Below are positions 42,104-50,885 of a stretch of DNA of 64,000 nt, in pieces. Position numbers and translations under genes: made by a program. The notes below the pieces were generated by a model. It saw only the letters and a list, made by a program, of their open reading frames with translations, was not told the origin of the DNA and ran no database searches. Position 1 is the stretch's first letter, and the number at the start of each line of letters is the position of its first letter. Source of the DNA: Paenibacillus sp. (GTDB taxonomy: Bacteria > Bacillota > Bacilli > Paenibacillales > NBRC-103111); NCBI GenBank assembly GCA_031180825.1, contig JAPSLM010000001.1:434001-498000 (forward strand). The letters run 5' to 3'.

Positions 42104-43018
42104 ATGGCGCTTAACTTTCACCAGCTTCATATTTTTCATACCGTTGCGGAGAAGGGGAGCTTCTCCTATGCCGCGCAGGCGCTGCATATGACACAGCCGG
42201 CTGTGACGATGCAGGTGCAGTCGCTCGAGGACTATTTCGGAACCAAGCTGTTCGTGCGGTCGACCAAGCGGGTCGAGCTGACCGAAGCCGGCCGGACGCT
42301 GCTGCCGTTCGCATCCCGCAGCATTGAGCTGATGAGGGAGACCGATATCCGGATGTCCAAGTTCACGCATATGCTGGAAGGCCGGTTGCATCTGGGGGCG
42401 AGCTTGACGGTCGGGGAATACGTGCTGCCCCGGCTGCTCGGACCGTTCGGACAAGAGTACCCGAACATCTCCGTCAGCATGAAGGTCATCAATACGAAGC
42501 AAATTTTGGAGGAAGTGCTGAGTCATCAACTGACCTTTGGCTTGGTGGAGGCCGAGGTGGATCATCACCCGGACGTGCATACGGAAGCCGTATTAAACGA
42601 CGAATTGAAGCTGATCGTGCCGAGAAGTCATCCGCTCGCCGAGCGTGAGCGGATCAGGATGGAAGAGCTTGCAAAGTATCCGTTTATTTTGCGGGAGCAG
42701 GGGTCGGGAACGCGTAAGGTGATGGAGGAGGAGCTGGCCCGGGCCGGCTGCGACGTGTCCGCGCTGAACATCGTGATGGAGCTTGGCAGCACGGGAGCGG
42801 TAAAGTCGGCGGTAGAGGCCGGACTCGGCATCTCGATCGTCTCGCAATCCTCCGTCAAGCATGAAGCCGCGCTCGGCGTGCTGCGGGTGAAGAACGTCGA
42901 AGGGGTTTCCTTCGCCCGCAGCTTTCGTGCCATTTACTTAAATTCTACGCTGCTTCCCATCTCGGCCGTGACCTTTATGACCTTTTTGCGGGAGCGCGAT
43001 TTAAGCCAATGGCTATAA
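42104..43018 (+). CDS. LysR family transcriptional regulator
   Basis: A 304-residue LysR-type regulator. The N-terminal winged helix-turn-helix spans residues 3-62 (FHQLHIFHTVAEKGSFSYAA; LHMTQPAVTMQVQSLE), followed by the periplasmic-binding-like effector domain (RLHLGASLTVGEYVLP near 94). It resembles the CysL/YwfK branch, regulators of sulfur assimilation, but no sulfur genes are adjacent so no target is assigned. TATAAT at 42069-42074 lies 30 bases upstream and GGAGGAG precedes the ATG. The PHP gene follows 40 bases later on the same strand; LysR genes usually control divergent neighbours, and here none is present. Confidence 0.9.
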   Translation: MALNFHQLHIFHTVAEKGSFSYAAQALHMTQPAVTMQVQSLEDYFGTKLFVRSTKRVELTEAGRTLLPFASRSIELMRETDIRMSKFTHMLEGRLHLGASLTVGEYVLPRLLGPFGQEYPNISVSMKVINTKQILEEVLSHQLTFGLVEAEVDHHPDVHTEAVLNDELKLIVPRSHPLAERERIRMEELAKYPFILREQGSGTRKVMEEELARAGCDVSALNIVMELGSTGAVKSAVEAGLGISIVSQSSVKHEAALGVLRVKNVEGVSFARSFRAIYLNSTLLPISAVTFMTFLRERDLSQWL

Positions 43019-43058
43019 CGCCAGACTTGTTTAAACAAAAGGGAGGTCTGTAGGTTTT

Positions 43059-43907
43059 ATGGCATTTGCAGATTTGCATACGCACACGCTGGCCTCTGAC
43101 GGCACGAGGCCGCCTGCCGACAATGTCCGGCTGGCCGTGGAAGCGGGGCTCGCGGCGGTAGCGATCACCGACCATGATACGGTGGGCGGACTCCGGGAGG
43201 CGATGGAAGCGGGCTTGAAGTACGGCATCGCCGTCGTCCCGGGCGTAGAGATCAGCACCGTTCATGCCGGACAAGACATTCATGTGCTCGGCTATTGGAT
43301 CGACGATACGGACTCTCGGTTTCTGTCGAGGCTCGCGGAGCTGAGAGAAGTGCGCGACCGGCGCAACGAGATGATCGTAAGCAAGCTTCAGGAGCTGGGG
43401 CTGTCCATAACGATGGAGGACGTGCTCGAATCGCTGCGCTCCTCGAAAAAAGCGGGCGATACCGTAGGACGTCCGCATATCGCCGATGCCTTGGTGCGCA
43501 AAGGCTACGTTAGCTCGATGGCCGAAGCGTTCGACCGTTATTTGGCCAAGGGAGCGGCGGCTCATGTCAATCCGCCCCGCATTACGCCGCAGCAGGCAGT
43601 GAAGTGGATTCTGGAGGCCGGCGGAGCTCCCGTGCTGGCGCATCCGGGGCTGTACGGGGAGGACGAGCTGATTCCGCTGCTTGCGGCAGCCGGACTTGTC
43701 GGCTTGGAGGCGTACCATTCCGACCACACCCCGGAGCAGGAAGCGCATTACGAAGCGTTGGCTGCCGCGCACGGGTTGCTGGTAACGGCAGGATCGGATT
43801 ACCATGGCGAACGGGGCGGCGTCGTTTTTCATGCGCCGATCGGGGCGCGCCGCGTCGCCGCGGATGTTGTAGACCGACTATTCGAACGGAGGGGAATGCG
43901 GTCATGA
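43059..43907 (+). CDS. PHP-domain phosphoesterase
   Basis: A 282-residue PHP-family metal-dependent phosphoesterase of the YciV/TrpH (RNase AM) type. Metal-binding motifs are in place: DLHTHTLASDGT (residues 5-16), ITDHDTVGG near 37-45, PGVEIST near 61 and the C-terminal HPG near 193 and AGSDYHGE near 247. Relatives remove 5' nucleotides from RNA or hydrolyse 3',5'-bisphosphonucleotides. GGGAGG lies upstream of the ATG at a longish spacing. Its stop overlaps the start of galU as ATGA, so the two are translated together, a combination without obvious metabolic logic. Confidence 0.88.
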   Translation: MAFADLHTHTLASDGTRPPADNVRLAVEAGLAAVAITDHDTVGGLREAMEAGLKYGIAVVPGVEISTVHAGQDIHVLGYWIDDTDSRFLSRLAELREVRDRRNEMIVSKLQELGLSITMEDVLESLRSSKKAGDTVGRPHIADALVRKGYVSSMAEAFDRYLAKGAAAHVNPPRITPQQAVKWILEAGGAPVLAHPGLYGEDELIPLLAAAGLVGLEAYHSDHTPEQEAHYEALAAAHGLLVTAGSDYHGERGGVVFHAPIGARRVAADVVDRLFERRGMRS

Positions 43908-44770
43908 CCGTACGCAAAGCGATTATTCCGGCGGCGGGTCTCGGTACCCGATTTTTGCCGGCGACCAAAGCGCAGCCGAAAGAGATGCTGCCGATCGTCG
44001 ACAAGCCGGCGATCCAATATATCGTAGAGGAAGCCATTTCGTCGGGAATCGAAGATATTATGATCATTACCGGACGCAACAAGCGGGCTATTGAGGACCA
44101 TTTCGACAAATCGATCGAGCTGGAGTCCATTCTCGAAGAAAAAGGAAATCATGAGCTGCTCGGAATCGTCCAATCCGTATCAAACCTGGCCGACGTTCAT
44201 TACATTCGTCAGAAGCAGCCGCTCGGGCTCGGTCACGCGGTGCTTTGCGCCCGTAAATTTATCGGAAACGAGCCGTTTGCCGTACTGCTTGGAGACGATA
44301 TTATCCAGTCGGAGCCGCCTTGTCTGAAGCAAATGATCGACCTGCACGAGGCGACGAATACGTCGGTGATCGCTTGTCAGGAAGTGCCATGGGACGATGT
44401 GGATAAGTACGGCATCATCTCGCCTTTGGCAGAGCGGCATCCATATCGTTATATCGACGGCTTGATCGAGAAGCCGGAACGCGGACAAGCCCCGTCCAAC
44501 TGGGCCGTTATCGGACGATATATTCTGACCCCGGATATTTTCGATATCCTTGAGCACAGCGAGCCCGGCCGCGGCGGCGAGATTCAATTGACCGACGCTT
44601 TGCAGGTGTTGAACCGGCTGCGGCAGATGGTCATGTTTCCTGTGCCGGGCCGGCGATTTGATGTCGGCGATAAGCTGGGTTATCTCGAAGCGACGATCGA
44701 GATGGCATTGAAGCGGGAGGAGCTGCGCGGACCGTTCGAAAGTTATCTGCGCAAGCGATTGGGCTTGTAG
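43904..44770 (+). CDS. galU: UTP-glucose-1-phosphate uridylyltransferase
   Basis: Makes UDP-glucose for glycolipid, teichoic acid and exopolysaccharide synthesis (GtaB in Bacillus). The 288-residue nucleotidyltransferase has PAAGLGTRFLPATKAQPKE near residues 8-26 (nucleotide-binding loop and Lys), DKPAIQYIVEEA near 34, LGLGHAVLCAR near 103, LLGDDI near 124, and IEKPE near 187. ATG at 43904 overlaps the PHP stop; a longer in-frame reading back to 43604 lies inside the PHP gene and is rejected. GGAGGGG lies upstream. A terminator follows. Confidence 0.96.
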   Translation: MTVRKAIIPAAGLGTRFLPATKAQPKEMLPIVDKPAIQYIVEEAISSGIEDIMIITGRNKRAIEDHFDKSIELESILEEKGNHELLGIVQSVSNLADVHYIRQKQPLGLGHAVLCARKFIGNEPFAVLLGDDIIQSEPPCLKQMIDLHEATNTSVIACQEVPWDDVDKYGIISPLAERHPYRYIDGLIEKPERGQAPSNWAVIGRYILTPDIFDILEHSEPGRGGEIQLTDALQVLNRLRQMVMFPVPGRRFDVGDKLGYLEATIEMALKREELRGPFESYLRKRLGL

Positions 44771-44797
44771 GAACTCGTCTTAACCTTTTCAAACGAC

Positions 44798-44849
44798 CGA
44801 CCGTCCTTTTAACGGAAATGTATCCGTTGAAGGGCGGTCTTTATTTTTG
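44798..44849 (+). terminator. galU terminator
   Basis: GACCGTCCTTTTAACGGA pairs with TCCGTTGAAGGGCGGTC and is followed by TTTATTTTT. Confidence 0.75.
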
Positions 44850-45007
44850 GAGTCCGGTGCCCCATGCCGTTAAAAAAGCCGAGCGCAATTGGAAAAAAAC
44901 GGGTATACTTGTGCTGTAGCTTTATTTTTGATACGGAATCCTGCGGACGTACGTAACCATGGACGGGACCGGGATTCATGTACCGGCTGGAAAAGAGGTT
45001 GAAAGGA

Positions 45008-47563
45008 ATGAACGGTAATCAAGCATTGCAGTACAGGCTGTGTCCATACGAATCCGGCGGGCCGGAGCCTGGGTGTAACGAACAGACGCTGCAGCGGATT
45101 CTCGGGCTGCTGAACAAAGCGTGCGAAATCGATTTCCGGCACTACAAGCGAAGCAGTCTGGTTCGGCGCATCGAACGACGCATGGACAGGCTGGGCCTGG
45201 CGAGTATGGAAAAGTATGCGCGGCTGCTGCCGGATGAACCGGAGGAATTGCTCGCGCTGGGCAAAGATTTGCTTATCGGGGCGACGCATTTTTTTCACGA
45301 TCCGCAGGCATTCGAGACTATACAGAAAAAGGTCATTCCCGCTATCGCAGAAATCAGACGGCACGAACGGCATATCCGTGTCTGGGTTGCGGGATGCTCG
45401 ACCGGCGAAGAAGCCTACTCCCTCGCTATGCTGTTTCATCAATTCAACGAGACGATGGCGGAGCCTTATTCCGTCAAAATTTTCTCCACCGATCCGGACA
45501 AGGATGCGGTCGATGCGGCCCGTCGGGGCATCTATCCCGAAGCGGCGGTAACAAGCCTGCCGAAACCATGGCTAAGGCGGTATTTTATCCAAAACGGAGA
45601 GCAGTATCAAATCGGTAAAGAAATCCGCAAGATGGTCGTGTTTGCGCATCGCAACATGATCGAGGATCCGCCGTTCAGCCGCTTGGACCTGATCGTCTGC
45701 CGCAATCTGTTGATCAACCAGCCATCCGAGAAGCAGAGGAAGGTGCTGTCGGCGTTTCATCTTGCGCTCAATCCGGACGGGTTTATGGTTTTGGGACCGA
45801 TCGAAACGATTGGCCGGCTTACGCATTTGTTTGTTCCGTATGACCGCAAGCGGAATATTTTCAGGCAGAAGGCGCCGGGCCCGGGGCCGGTGTTCGCAAG
45901 CAAAATCGACGGGAGCGACCAAGACGTTGCCCGGGCGCGTGCTGCGGCAGCGGACAGTCGGGGGCATCTTGACGAGCCGGCCCGGGCAGCCGACCGATTC
46001 AAATCGGAACCGAACGCCAATTATCCGGTGATCGGGATGGAGCAAGAGCTGCGGCGGCAGCAAGAATCGCTTCGGGCGGCAATCGAAGAGCTGAAGGCGT
46101 CGAACGAGGAACTCCAGGCGATCAACGAAGAGCTGGTTACGGCCAATGCGGAATATCAGTGCAAGCTTCAAAAGCGGACGGAAGCGAACGACGATATGGA
46201 CCATTTTTGGGCCGGTACCGAAATCGGAACCGTCTTCCTGGACACCGACATGCGCATCCGCCGGTTTACGCCCGCCGCCACCAAGGAATTCTATTTGTCT
46301 GATGTCGATTGCGGGCGCCCCTTCGGACAAATCTCGCATAACTTCGATGAAGACGATATTTTGCGCGATGCCCGGCAAGTGCTGAAGACGCTGATTCCCG
46401 TCGAGCGGGAGATTCGGAGCCGAAACGGGCTGTGGTATCAAATACGCGTCCTGCCCTACCTAACGAGCGAGCAGGTGATCAAAGGCATCATCCTGACATT
46501 CCTGGACATCACGGAGCTCAAATCGGTCAACGAGCGGCTGCTTCTGCTTTCTTATGCTATAGAACAAAGCCCCTCCATCACCGTCATTGCCGATGCGGAT
46601 GGGAGGATCCAGTACGTGAACCCCAAATTTACCGAAACGACCGGGTTCCACCCGACCGATGTGGCGGGCAGTCCCCTTCGCGAGCTGAATCAATGGGACA
46701 ACTCTCCCACCTTGTTCGAGGAAATCTGGAGCATCGTCTCGTCCGGACACGAGTGGAAGGGCGAACTGAAGAGCTGGCGTAAAAACGGGCCGAATTACCC
46801 GGAATCGGTGAAATTTTTGCCGATTAAAGATCGGGACGGCCGGATTATTCATTATCTCAAAATCGCCGAGGACATCACGGAGCGGAAGCAAACGGAGGAA
46901 TTGCTGCGGAAATCGGAAATGCTGTCGGCCGTCGGCCAGCTTGCGGCCGGCATCGCGCATGAAATTCGCAATCCGCTGACCGCGCTCAAAGGCTTTACCA
47001 AGCTGATGGGCTCCCGGGGGCACCACGGAAGCTATTTGTCCATCATGTCGGCCGAGCTGGAGCGGATCGAAGAAATCGTCAGCGAGCTGCTCGTGCTGGC
47101 GAAGCCGCACGCGGCCGACTTTTTGCCGAAGTCCGTGGCATCGATCTTGAATGACGTCATTATGCTGCTCGAAACGCAAGCCATCCTCTGTAAGGTGACG
47201 ATCGAAACGGACATCGAGGATGAACTTCCGCCGGTAAGCTGCGTCGAAAACCAGTTGAAGCAGGTATTCATCAACGTGCTGAAGAACGGCGTGGAAGCGA
47301 TGCCGGGAGGCGGTGCTTTCCGCGTCAAGGCGGAAAAGGCGGAGCGGGGCATACGCATCAGCTTTATCGATCAAGGCTGCGGCATTCCGGAGACCAAGCT
47401 GTCAAAGCTGGGACAACCGTTTTATACGACGAAAAACAAAGGAACGGGTCTCGGGCTTATGATTAGCTACAAAATTATCGAAAACCATCGCGGGTCCATG
47501 ACCATAACCAGCAAGGAAGGAGTCGGAACGACGGTCGTCATCGAACTGCCGGCGGTGCCGTAA
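45008..47563 (+). CDS. CheR-PAS-PAS-histidine kinase fusion protein
   Basis: A cytoplasmic signalling fusion of about 851 residues. Order: CheR methyltransferase N-domain and SAM-binding domain (about 30-280; VWVAGCSTGEEAYSLAML near 118 and FSRLDLIVCRNLLIN near 222), a coiled coil (about 335-385, ELRRQQESLRAAIEEL), two PAS domains (about 395-510 and 515-630), then a HisKA/HATPase kinase with phospho-His in GIAHEIRNPLTALKGF (about 651), the N-box NVLKNGVEAM, DQGCGIP and GTGLGL. Larger relatives have a CheB domain first; it is absent here. ATG at 45008 has AAAGAGG nine bases upstream; ATG 44978 is in frame. No response regulator or chemotaxis genes nearby, so the partner is unknown; the kinase resembles sporulation sensor kinases. 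Confidence 0.9.
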   Translation: MNGNQALQYRLCPYESGGPEPGCNEQTLQRILGLLNKACEIDFRHYKRSSLVRRIERRMDRLGLASMEKYARLLPDEPEELLALGKDLLIGATHFFHDPQAFETIQKKVIPAIAEIRRHERHIRVWVAGCSTGEEAYSLAMLFHQFNETMAEPYSVKIFSTDPDKDAVDAARRGIYPEAAVTSLPKPWLRRYFIQNGEQYQIGKEIRKMVVFAHRNMIEDPPFSRLDLIVCRNLLINQPSEKQRKVLSAFHLALNPDGFMVLGPIETIGRLTHLFVPYDRKRNIFRQKAPGPGPVFASKIDGSDQDVARARAAAADSRGHLDEPARAADRFKSEPNANYPVIGMEQELRRQQESLRAAIEELKASNEELQAINEELVTANAEYQCKLQKRTEANDDMDHFWAGTEIGTVFLDTDMRIRRFTPAATKEFYLSDVDCGRPFGQISHNFDEDDILRDARQVLKTLIPVEREIRSRNGLWYQIRVLPYLTSEQVIKGIILTFLDITELKSVNERLLLLSYAIEQSPSITVIADADGRIQYVNPKFTETTGFHPTDVAGSPLRELNQWDNSPTLFEEIWSIVSSGHEWKGELKSWRKNGPNYPESVKFLPIKDRDGRIIHYLKIAEDITERKQTEELLRKSEMLSAVGQLAAGIAHEIRNPLTALKGFTKLMGSRGHHGSYLSIMSAELERIEEIVSELLVLAKPHAADFLPKSVASILNDVIMLLETQAILCKVTIETDIEDELPPVSCVENQLKQVFINVLKNGVEAMPGGGAFRVKAEKAERGIRISFIDQGCGIPETKLSKLGQPFYTTKNKGTGLGLMISYKIIENHRGSMTITSKEGVGTTVVIELPAVP

Positions 47564-47568
47564 ATGAC

Positions 47569-47609
47569 AAAGCACCCGGTCCGCAATGCTGCGGATTCAG
47601 GTGCTTTTG
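47569..47609. terminator. terminator between the kinase fusion and rqcH
   Basis: AAAGCACC...CCGCA pairs with TGCGG...GGTGCTTTT. It lies just beyond the stop codons of both convergent genes. Confidence 0.75.
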
Positions 47610-47623
47610 CTCGCTGTGCGGGA

Positions 47624-49393
47624 CTACTTTACGGCTACCGGCATTTGCTTGATACTTGCCGGATCGGGCGTGACGAACAGCGTTTTCTGGTGGTCGTAGA
47701 TCACGAATCCCGGCTTGGCGCCGCTTGGCTTGCGGACATGCCGGATGAGCGTATAATCGACAGGCACCTGGCTCGATTCCCTGGCTTGGCTGAACCAGGC
47801 GGCAAGCTGGGCCGCTTCGTGCAGCGTGGCTTTGCCGTATTCGGCGCTGCGAATGACGACGTGTGAGCCCGGAATATCTTTCGTATGCAGCCACGTATCG
47901 GCGGGGTGGGCCAGCCGGTTCGTCAAGTACTCGTTCTGCGTGTTGTTTTTGCCGACATAGATCGGGATCCCTTCGCTGGACGTGTAGCAGGCCAGCGAAG
48001 GCTTTTGGTTCGGCTTTTTTTTGCGTCCTTTTTTGCCGCGGTCCCGCACGTAGCTTTGCTCCGTCAGCTCCTCGCGGATCTCCTCGATATCGGCCAGCCC
48101 GGCACTGGCAAGCTGCTGCAGCACATTGTCCAAGTAACGGATTTCCTCGCGGGCCTCGGTCATCTGCTGCTGCACGGCGATCAGGCTGTTTTTGCTTTTG
48201 GTATATTTTTTGAAATACCGCTGGGCGTTCTCGGAAGGCGTCAGCAGCGGATCAAGCTCGATCGTGACGGGACGCTGCTCTTCATCGTAATAGTTCACGA
48301 CCTCGATCTGCTTGTCGCCTTTGCGGATCTGGTGCATCGAAGCGGTAAGCAACTCGCCGAGAATGCGGAAACGGTCCGCTCCGCGCGCTTCCTCCATTGT
48401 ATCTTCCAGCTTTTCCAGCTTTTTGAGGTTCTTGGCGCGTTCGTTGCTAAGCATCCGGAACAGATCGGCCGCGCGCTGCTTCACGGTGTCCCGTTCGGCC
48501 TTATCCCCGTAATACGCTTCAAGGCAGGCGCTGATCGAGGCGAAGCGCTGCGTTTCGCCCTGCACGTGGCTCAGCTCCGTAATCGAGAAGAACGTTTTGC
48601 CCGTTGCCGCTTCCTCGACGATAACCGCTTCGGCCGCTCCGGTTTCCAGCTTTTCGATGAGCTCCCGGAACGGAACCCACAGCTTCGCGGGCATGTCGGA
48701 CGGCGGAGGCACGTCCCCGTTGGCGGCCCGGTGCACAAGCTCGCGGGCGACGAGCGGGCTGAGCCCGCTGAAGCGTCCGACAAGCGTCTGCTCCCAAAAG
48801 CGCCGGGAAGCCGGCTCATCGGCCGCTGCGGCCGCTTCGGAGAGGAAAGCGGTGAAACGCTCCTCGCTCACCCCGAACGGAAGCAGCTTATGCTGCTCCG
48901 GCGGCGCCGTGTAGACGTTGCCCGGCATGACGATGCGGTAGCTGCTGATCGCCGGCGTGACGTGATGAATGCCGTCGGCAATGATTCCGGTCGTCGGGTC
49001 CTTCAAAATAATATTGCTGTGACGGCCCATAATCTCCACGACGATGGTTTTGAGACTGAGGTCTCCGAGCTCGTCGCGCTGCCGGATGTTCAAATGCAAT
49101 ACCCGCTCGAGACCGGGCTGCTCGATCGCTTCGATGATGCCCCCCTCGCAGTGCTTGCGCAGCAGCATGCAGAACATGGGCGCTTCCAGCGGATTCTGGA
49201 AGCTCTCCCCGGTGAGATGCACCCGGGGATAGGTGGGATTGGCGGACAGCAGCAGCTTCAGATTGCGGCCGGCCGCGCGGATTTGCAGGACGATATCGTT
49301 TTCCGATGGCATCTGCACTTTATTGATGCGGGCTCCGACGCAGCATTGCAGCTCGCGGGCCAGACTGTGAACGACGAGACCGTCGAAAGACAT
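47624..49393 (-). CDS. rqcH: RqcH (NFACT family), ribosome quality-control protein
   Basis: Binds stalled 50S-nascent chain complexes and recruits tRNA-Ala to add C-terminal alanine tails that mark proteins for degradation; older names are FbpA and YloA. About 589 residues: NFACT-N with LLLSANPTYPRVHLT near residue 47, EAPMFCMLLRKHCEGG near 69, VEIMGRHSNIILKD near 117, HhH region, long coiled coil (about 270-440; RAKNLKKLEKLEDTMEE) and the C-terminal NFACT-R with GKNNTQNEYLTNRLA and TWLHTKDIPGSHVVIR. ATG at 49393 (MSFDG) agrees with Bacillus and has GGAG nine bases before it; ATG 49408 is less likely. The next block matches the Bacillus yloA-yloB order. Confidence 0.95.
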   Translation of the reverse strand: MSFDGLVVHSLARELQCCVGARINKVQMPSENDIVLQIRAAGRNLKLLLSANPTYPRVHLTGESFQNPLEAPMFCMLLRKHCEGGIIEAIEQPGLERVLHLNIRQRDELGDLSLKTIVVEIMGRHSNIILKDPTTGIIADGIHHVTPAISSYRIVMPGNVYTAPPEQHKLLPFGVSEERFTAFLSEAAAAADEPASRRFWEQTLVGRFSGLSPLVARELVHRAANGDVPPPSDMPAKLWVPFRELIEKLETGAAEAVIVEEAATGKTFFSITELSHVQGETQRFASISACLEAYYGDKAERDTVKQRAADLFRMLSNERAKNLKKLEKLEDTMEEARGADRFRILGELLTASMHQIRKGDKQIEVVNYYDEEQRPVTIELDPLLTPSENAQRYFKKYTKSKNSLIAVQQQMTEAREEIRYLDNVLQQLASAGLADIEEIREELTEQSYVRDRGKKGRKKKPNQKPSLACYTSSEGIPIYVGKNNTQNEYLTNRLAHPADTWLHTKDIPGSHVVIRSAEYGKATLHEAAQLAAWFSQARESSQVPVDYTLIRHVRKPSGAKPGFVIYDHQKTLFVTPDPASIKQMPVAVK

Positions 49394-49548
49394 GCGGGAC
49401 AACTCCATTCTTCATGCGCAAAAAGCGATTTTTGAGTGCTATCCTCTATCATGCCATATTTTGAAGCAAATTTTAAGTTATAAGACCCGAATGCCGCTTT
49501 CGGGACCGTTTTCGTTACCGGAGGGGCCGGGAAGAGGGGCGGTTTCCG

Positions 49549-50052
49549 TCATGGTTGGCGGGGTCGCCGCTTCCTCTTCCGGAGCAAATACAGCGCGGCC
49601 GCGACCGCGTTGCACAGCACAAGACCCGTCAGCGCGGGCGCGACGACCGCGAAGCCGGAATCGCCGCCGAAATAAATGCTCCAAACGATCTTCAGAACGG
49701 CGATCAGATTCAGAACGAGCAGGCCGTACAGCCAGGATCGTTGCCAGAACGCATACGCCAGAGCGGCCAGCGATCCGGGCACCAGCAGAGTCATCAAAAT
49801 TTTCGCTAAGCTCCAGTTGCCAAGCAAGTAATCCTGCTCCATCTGCAAAAATTGACGAACGTGCGGGTCCACCTCGGTCGGCTTCGGAAACCAAAACATG
49901 CTGCTCAGCAGCAGGAGAAGCACGACAACGATGCCTTTGAGACTGCGTCTATAGGCGAAGAAACAGAACGGTAGAAGAAATAACGGGCGTATGTACCAGC
50001 TCAACACGTTTTGATGCCTTTCATAAGCCCAGAAAAACCATTCCTCGAGCAT
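49549..50052 (-). CDS. membrane protein of unknown function, downstream of tetR
   Basis: A 167-residue integral membrane protein with four or five hydrophobic segments (about residues 20-34, 38-56, 83-102, 106-125, 131-156) and a very basic C-terminus (RKRKRRPRQ). A conserved-looking loop FWFPKPTEVDPHVRQFL follows the second helix. No family is recognised. It begins six bases after the tetR stop, and GGGGAGG nine bases before its ATG lies inside the end of tetR, so it is cotranscribed with, and probably controlled by, the TetR protein. Small repressor-linked membrane proteins of this kind may act in stress or export, but no transporter signature is seen. Confidence 0.72.
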   Translation of the reverse strand: MLEEWFFWAYERHQNVLSWYIRPLFLLPFCFFAYRRSLKGIVVVLLLLLSSMFWFPKPTEVDPHVRQFLQMEQDYLLGNWSLAKILMTLLVPGSLAALAYAFWQRSWLYGLLVLNLIAVLKIVWSIYFGGDSGFAVVAPALTGLVLCNAVAAALYLLRKRKRRPRQP

Positions 50053-50058
50053 TGGTCT

Positions 50059-50694
50059 TTACCTCCCCGAACGATTCGTTGCGGCGATGCCGTTTTCCAC
50101 GATCCAAAGCAGGCTGTCGATCGTCTTCATGGCCTGCTCTTCGCAGCCGAACAAGGCTTGATCGGCGTAATGCTCTGCGACGTACAAGCTTAGGAACGCG
50201 ATCAAATCGGCAAGCACCGGCGCATCGACGTCGGGGGCGATCCGGCCCGACTGAATTTGGCGCTCGATGAGCCGAATGAAAAATTCGTTGCCCTTGGCCG
50301 CGGCATCGCCGGTTATTTCCCGTTTCAGCCCGGGATCGCGAAGCTTGGCGAAATCCCCTGCGATCGAAGCAAGCTTCGGATGCGCCCGGTAGAAGCGAAT
50401 GCCGGAGACGAACAGCTCTCGCACCGTTTGCAGCAGCTCATTCCGTTCAAGATCCTGGAAGGCTGCGGCCGAGAAGCCCGCCTTTTGCCGGCCTATGACC
50501 TCAAGGACATGCTTATAGAGGTCTTTTTTGTCTTCGAAATACTGGTAGAAGCTGCCTTTGGCAATGCCGGTTTTTGCGACGATACGCGAAATGCTGGCTT
50601 TGGCATACCCGAAATCGTAAAACTCTTCCACGGCCGCTTCGAAGATCAGGTTTCGCTTGTCGGCAGACAAATTAAAGAACGTCGGATGAGGCAT
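50059..50694 (-). CDS. TetR/AcrR family transcriptional regulator
   Basis: A 211-residue TetR-type repressor. The N-terminal helix-turn-helix (about residues 14-58: LIFEAAVEEFYDFGYAKASISRI with GIAKGSFYQYFEDKKDLY) is standard; the ligand domain has no recognised specificity. A tandem operator overlaps the start of its own promoter, so autorepression is likely. It heads an operon with a membrane protein. AAGGAG lies eight bases before the ATG. The Ca2+ ATPase gene begins on the opposite strand about 190 bases away and might share the control region. Confidence 0.92.
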   Translation of the reverse strand: MPHPTFFNLSADKRNLIFEAAVEEFYDFGYAKASISRIVAKTGIAKGSFYQYFEDKKDLYKHVLEVIGRQKAGFSAAAFQDLERNELLQTVRELFVSGIRFYRAHPKLASIAGDFAKLRDPGLKREITGDAAAKGNEFFIRLIERQIQSGRIAPDVDAPVLADLIAFLSLYVAEHYADQALFGCEEQAMKTIDSLLWIVENGIAATNRSGR

Positions 50695-50716
50695 CGGATC
50701 CAGCTCCTTTTAAATG

Positions 50717-50746
50717 TGACTTCACAGTCATATGACTATATGGTCA
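50717..50746. promoter_or_regulatory. tandem TetR-type operator
   Basis: Two TGAC-N6-GTCA elements (50717-50730 and 50733-50746) separated by TA. The inner halves also form the palindrome AGTCATATGACT. The element sits immediately after the tetR -10 box on the minus strand, covering its transcription start. Confidence 0.75.
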
Positions 50747-50747
50747 C

Positions 50748-50775
50748 ATTATACATCGTTTTCGTTTTTTTTCAA
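50748..50775 (-). promoter_or_regulatory. tetR promoter
   Basis: Minus strand TTGAAA at 50775-50770, 16-base spacer, consensus TATAAT at 50753-50748, abutting the tandem operator. Confidence 0.75.
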
Positions 50776-50885
50776 TACTCCGTGCATCGAACGGAGGGTG
50801 ACCCCTATGCTCCTTTCCCGGGTGCTAATTTCCGGCTTGTCTGAATACATTTAACGTAGACAACCTTTTGGGAGGGGAAAAGCAG

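Noticed and set aside
43604..43903. 100-codon N-terminal extension of GalU
   Set aside because: It is the out-of-frame interior of the PHP gene; the conserved GalU start follows its ribosome site at 43904.
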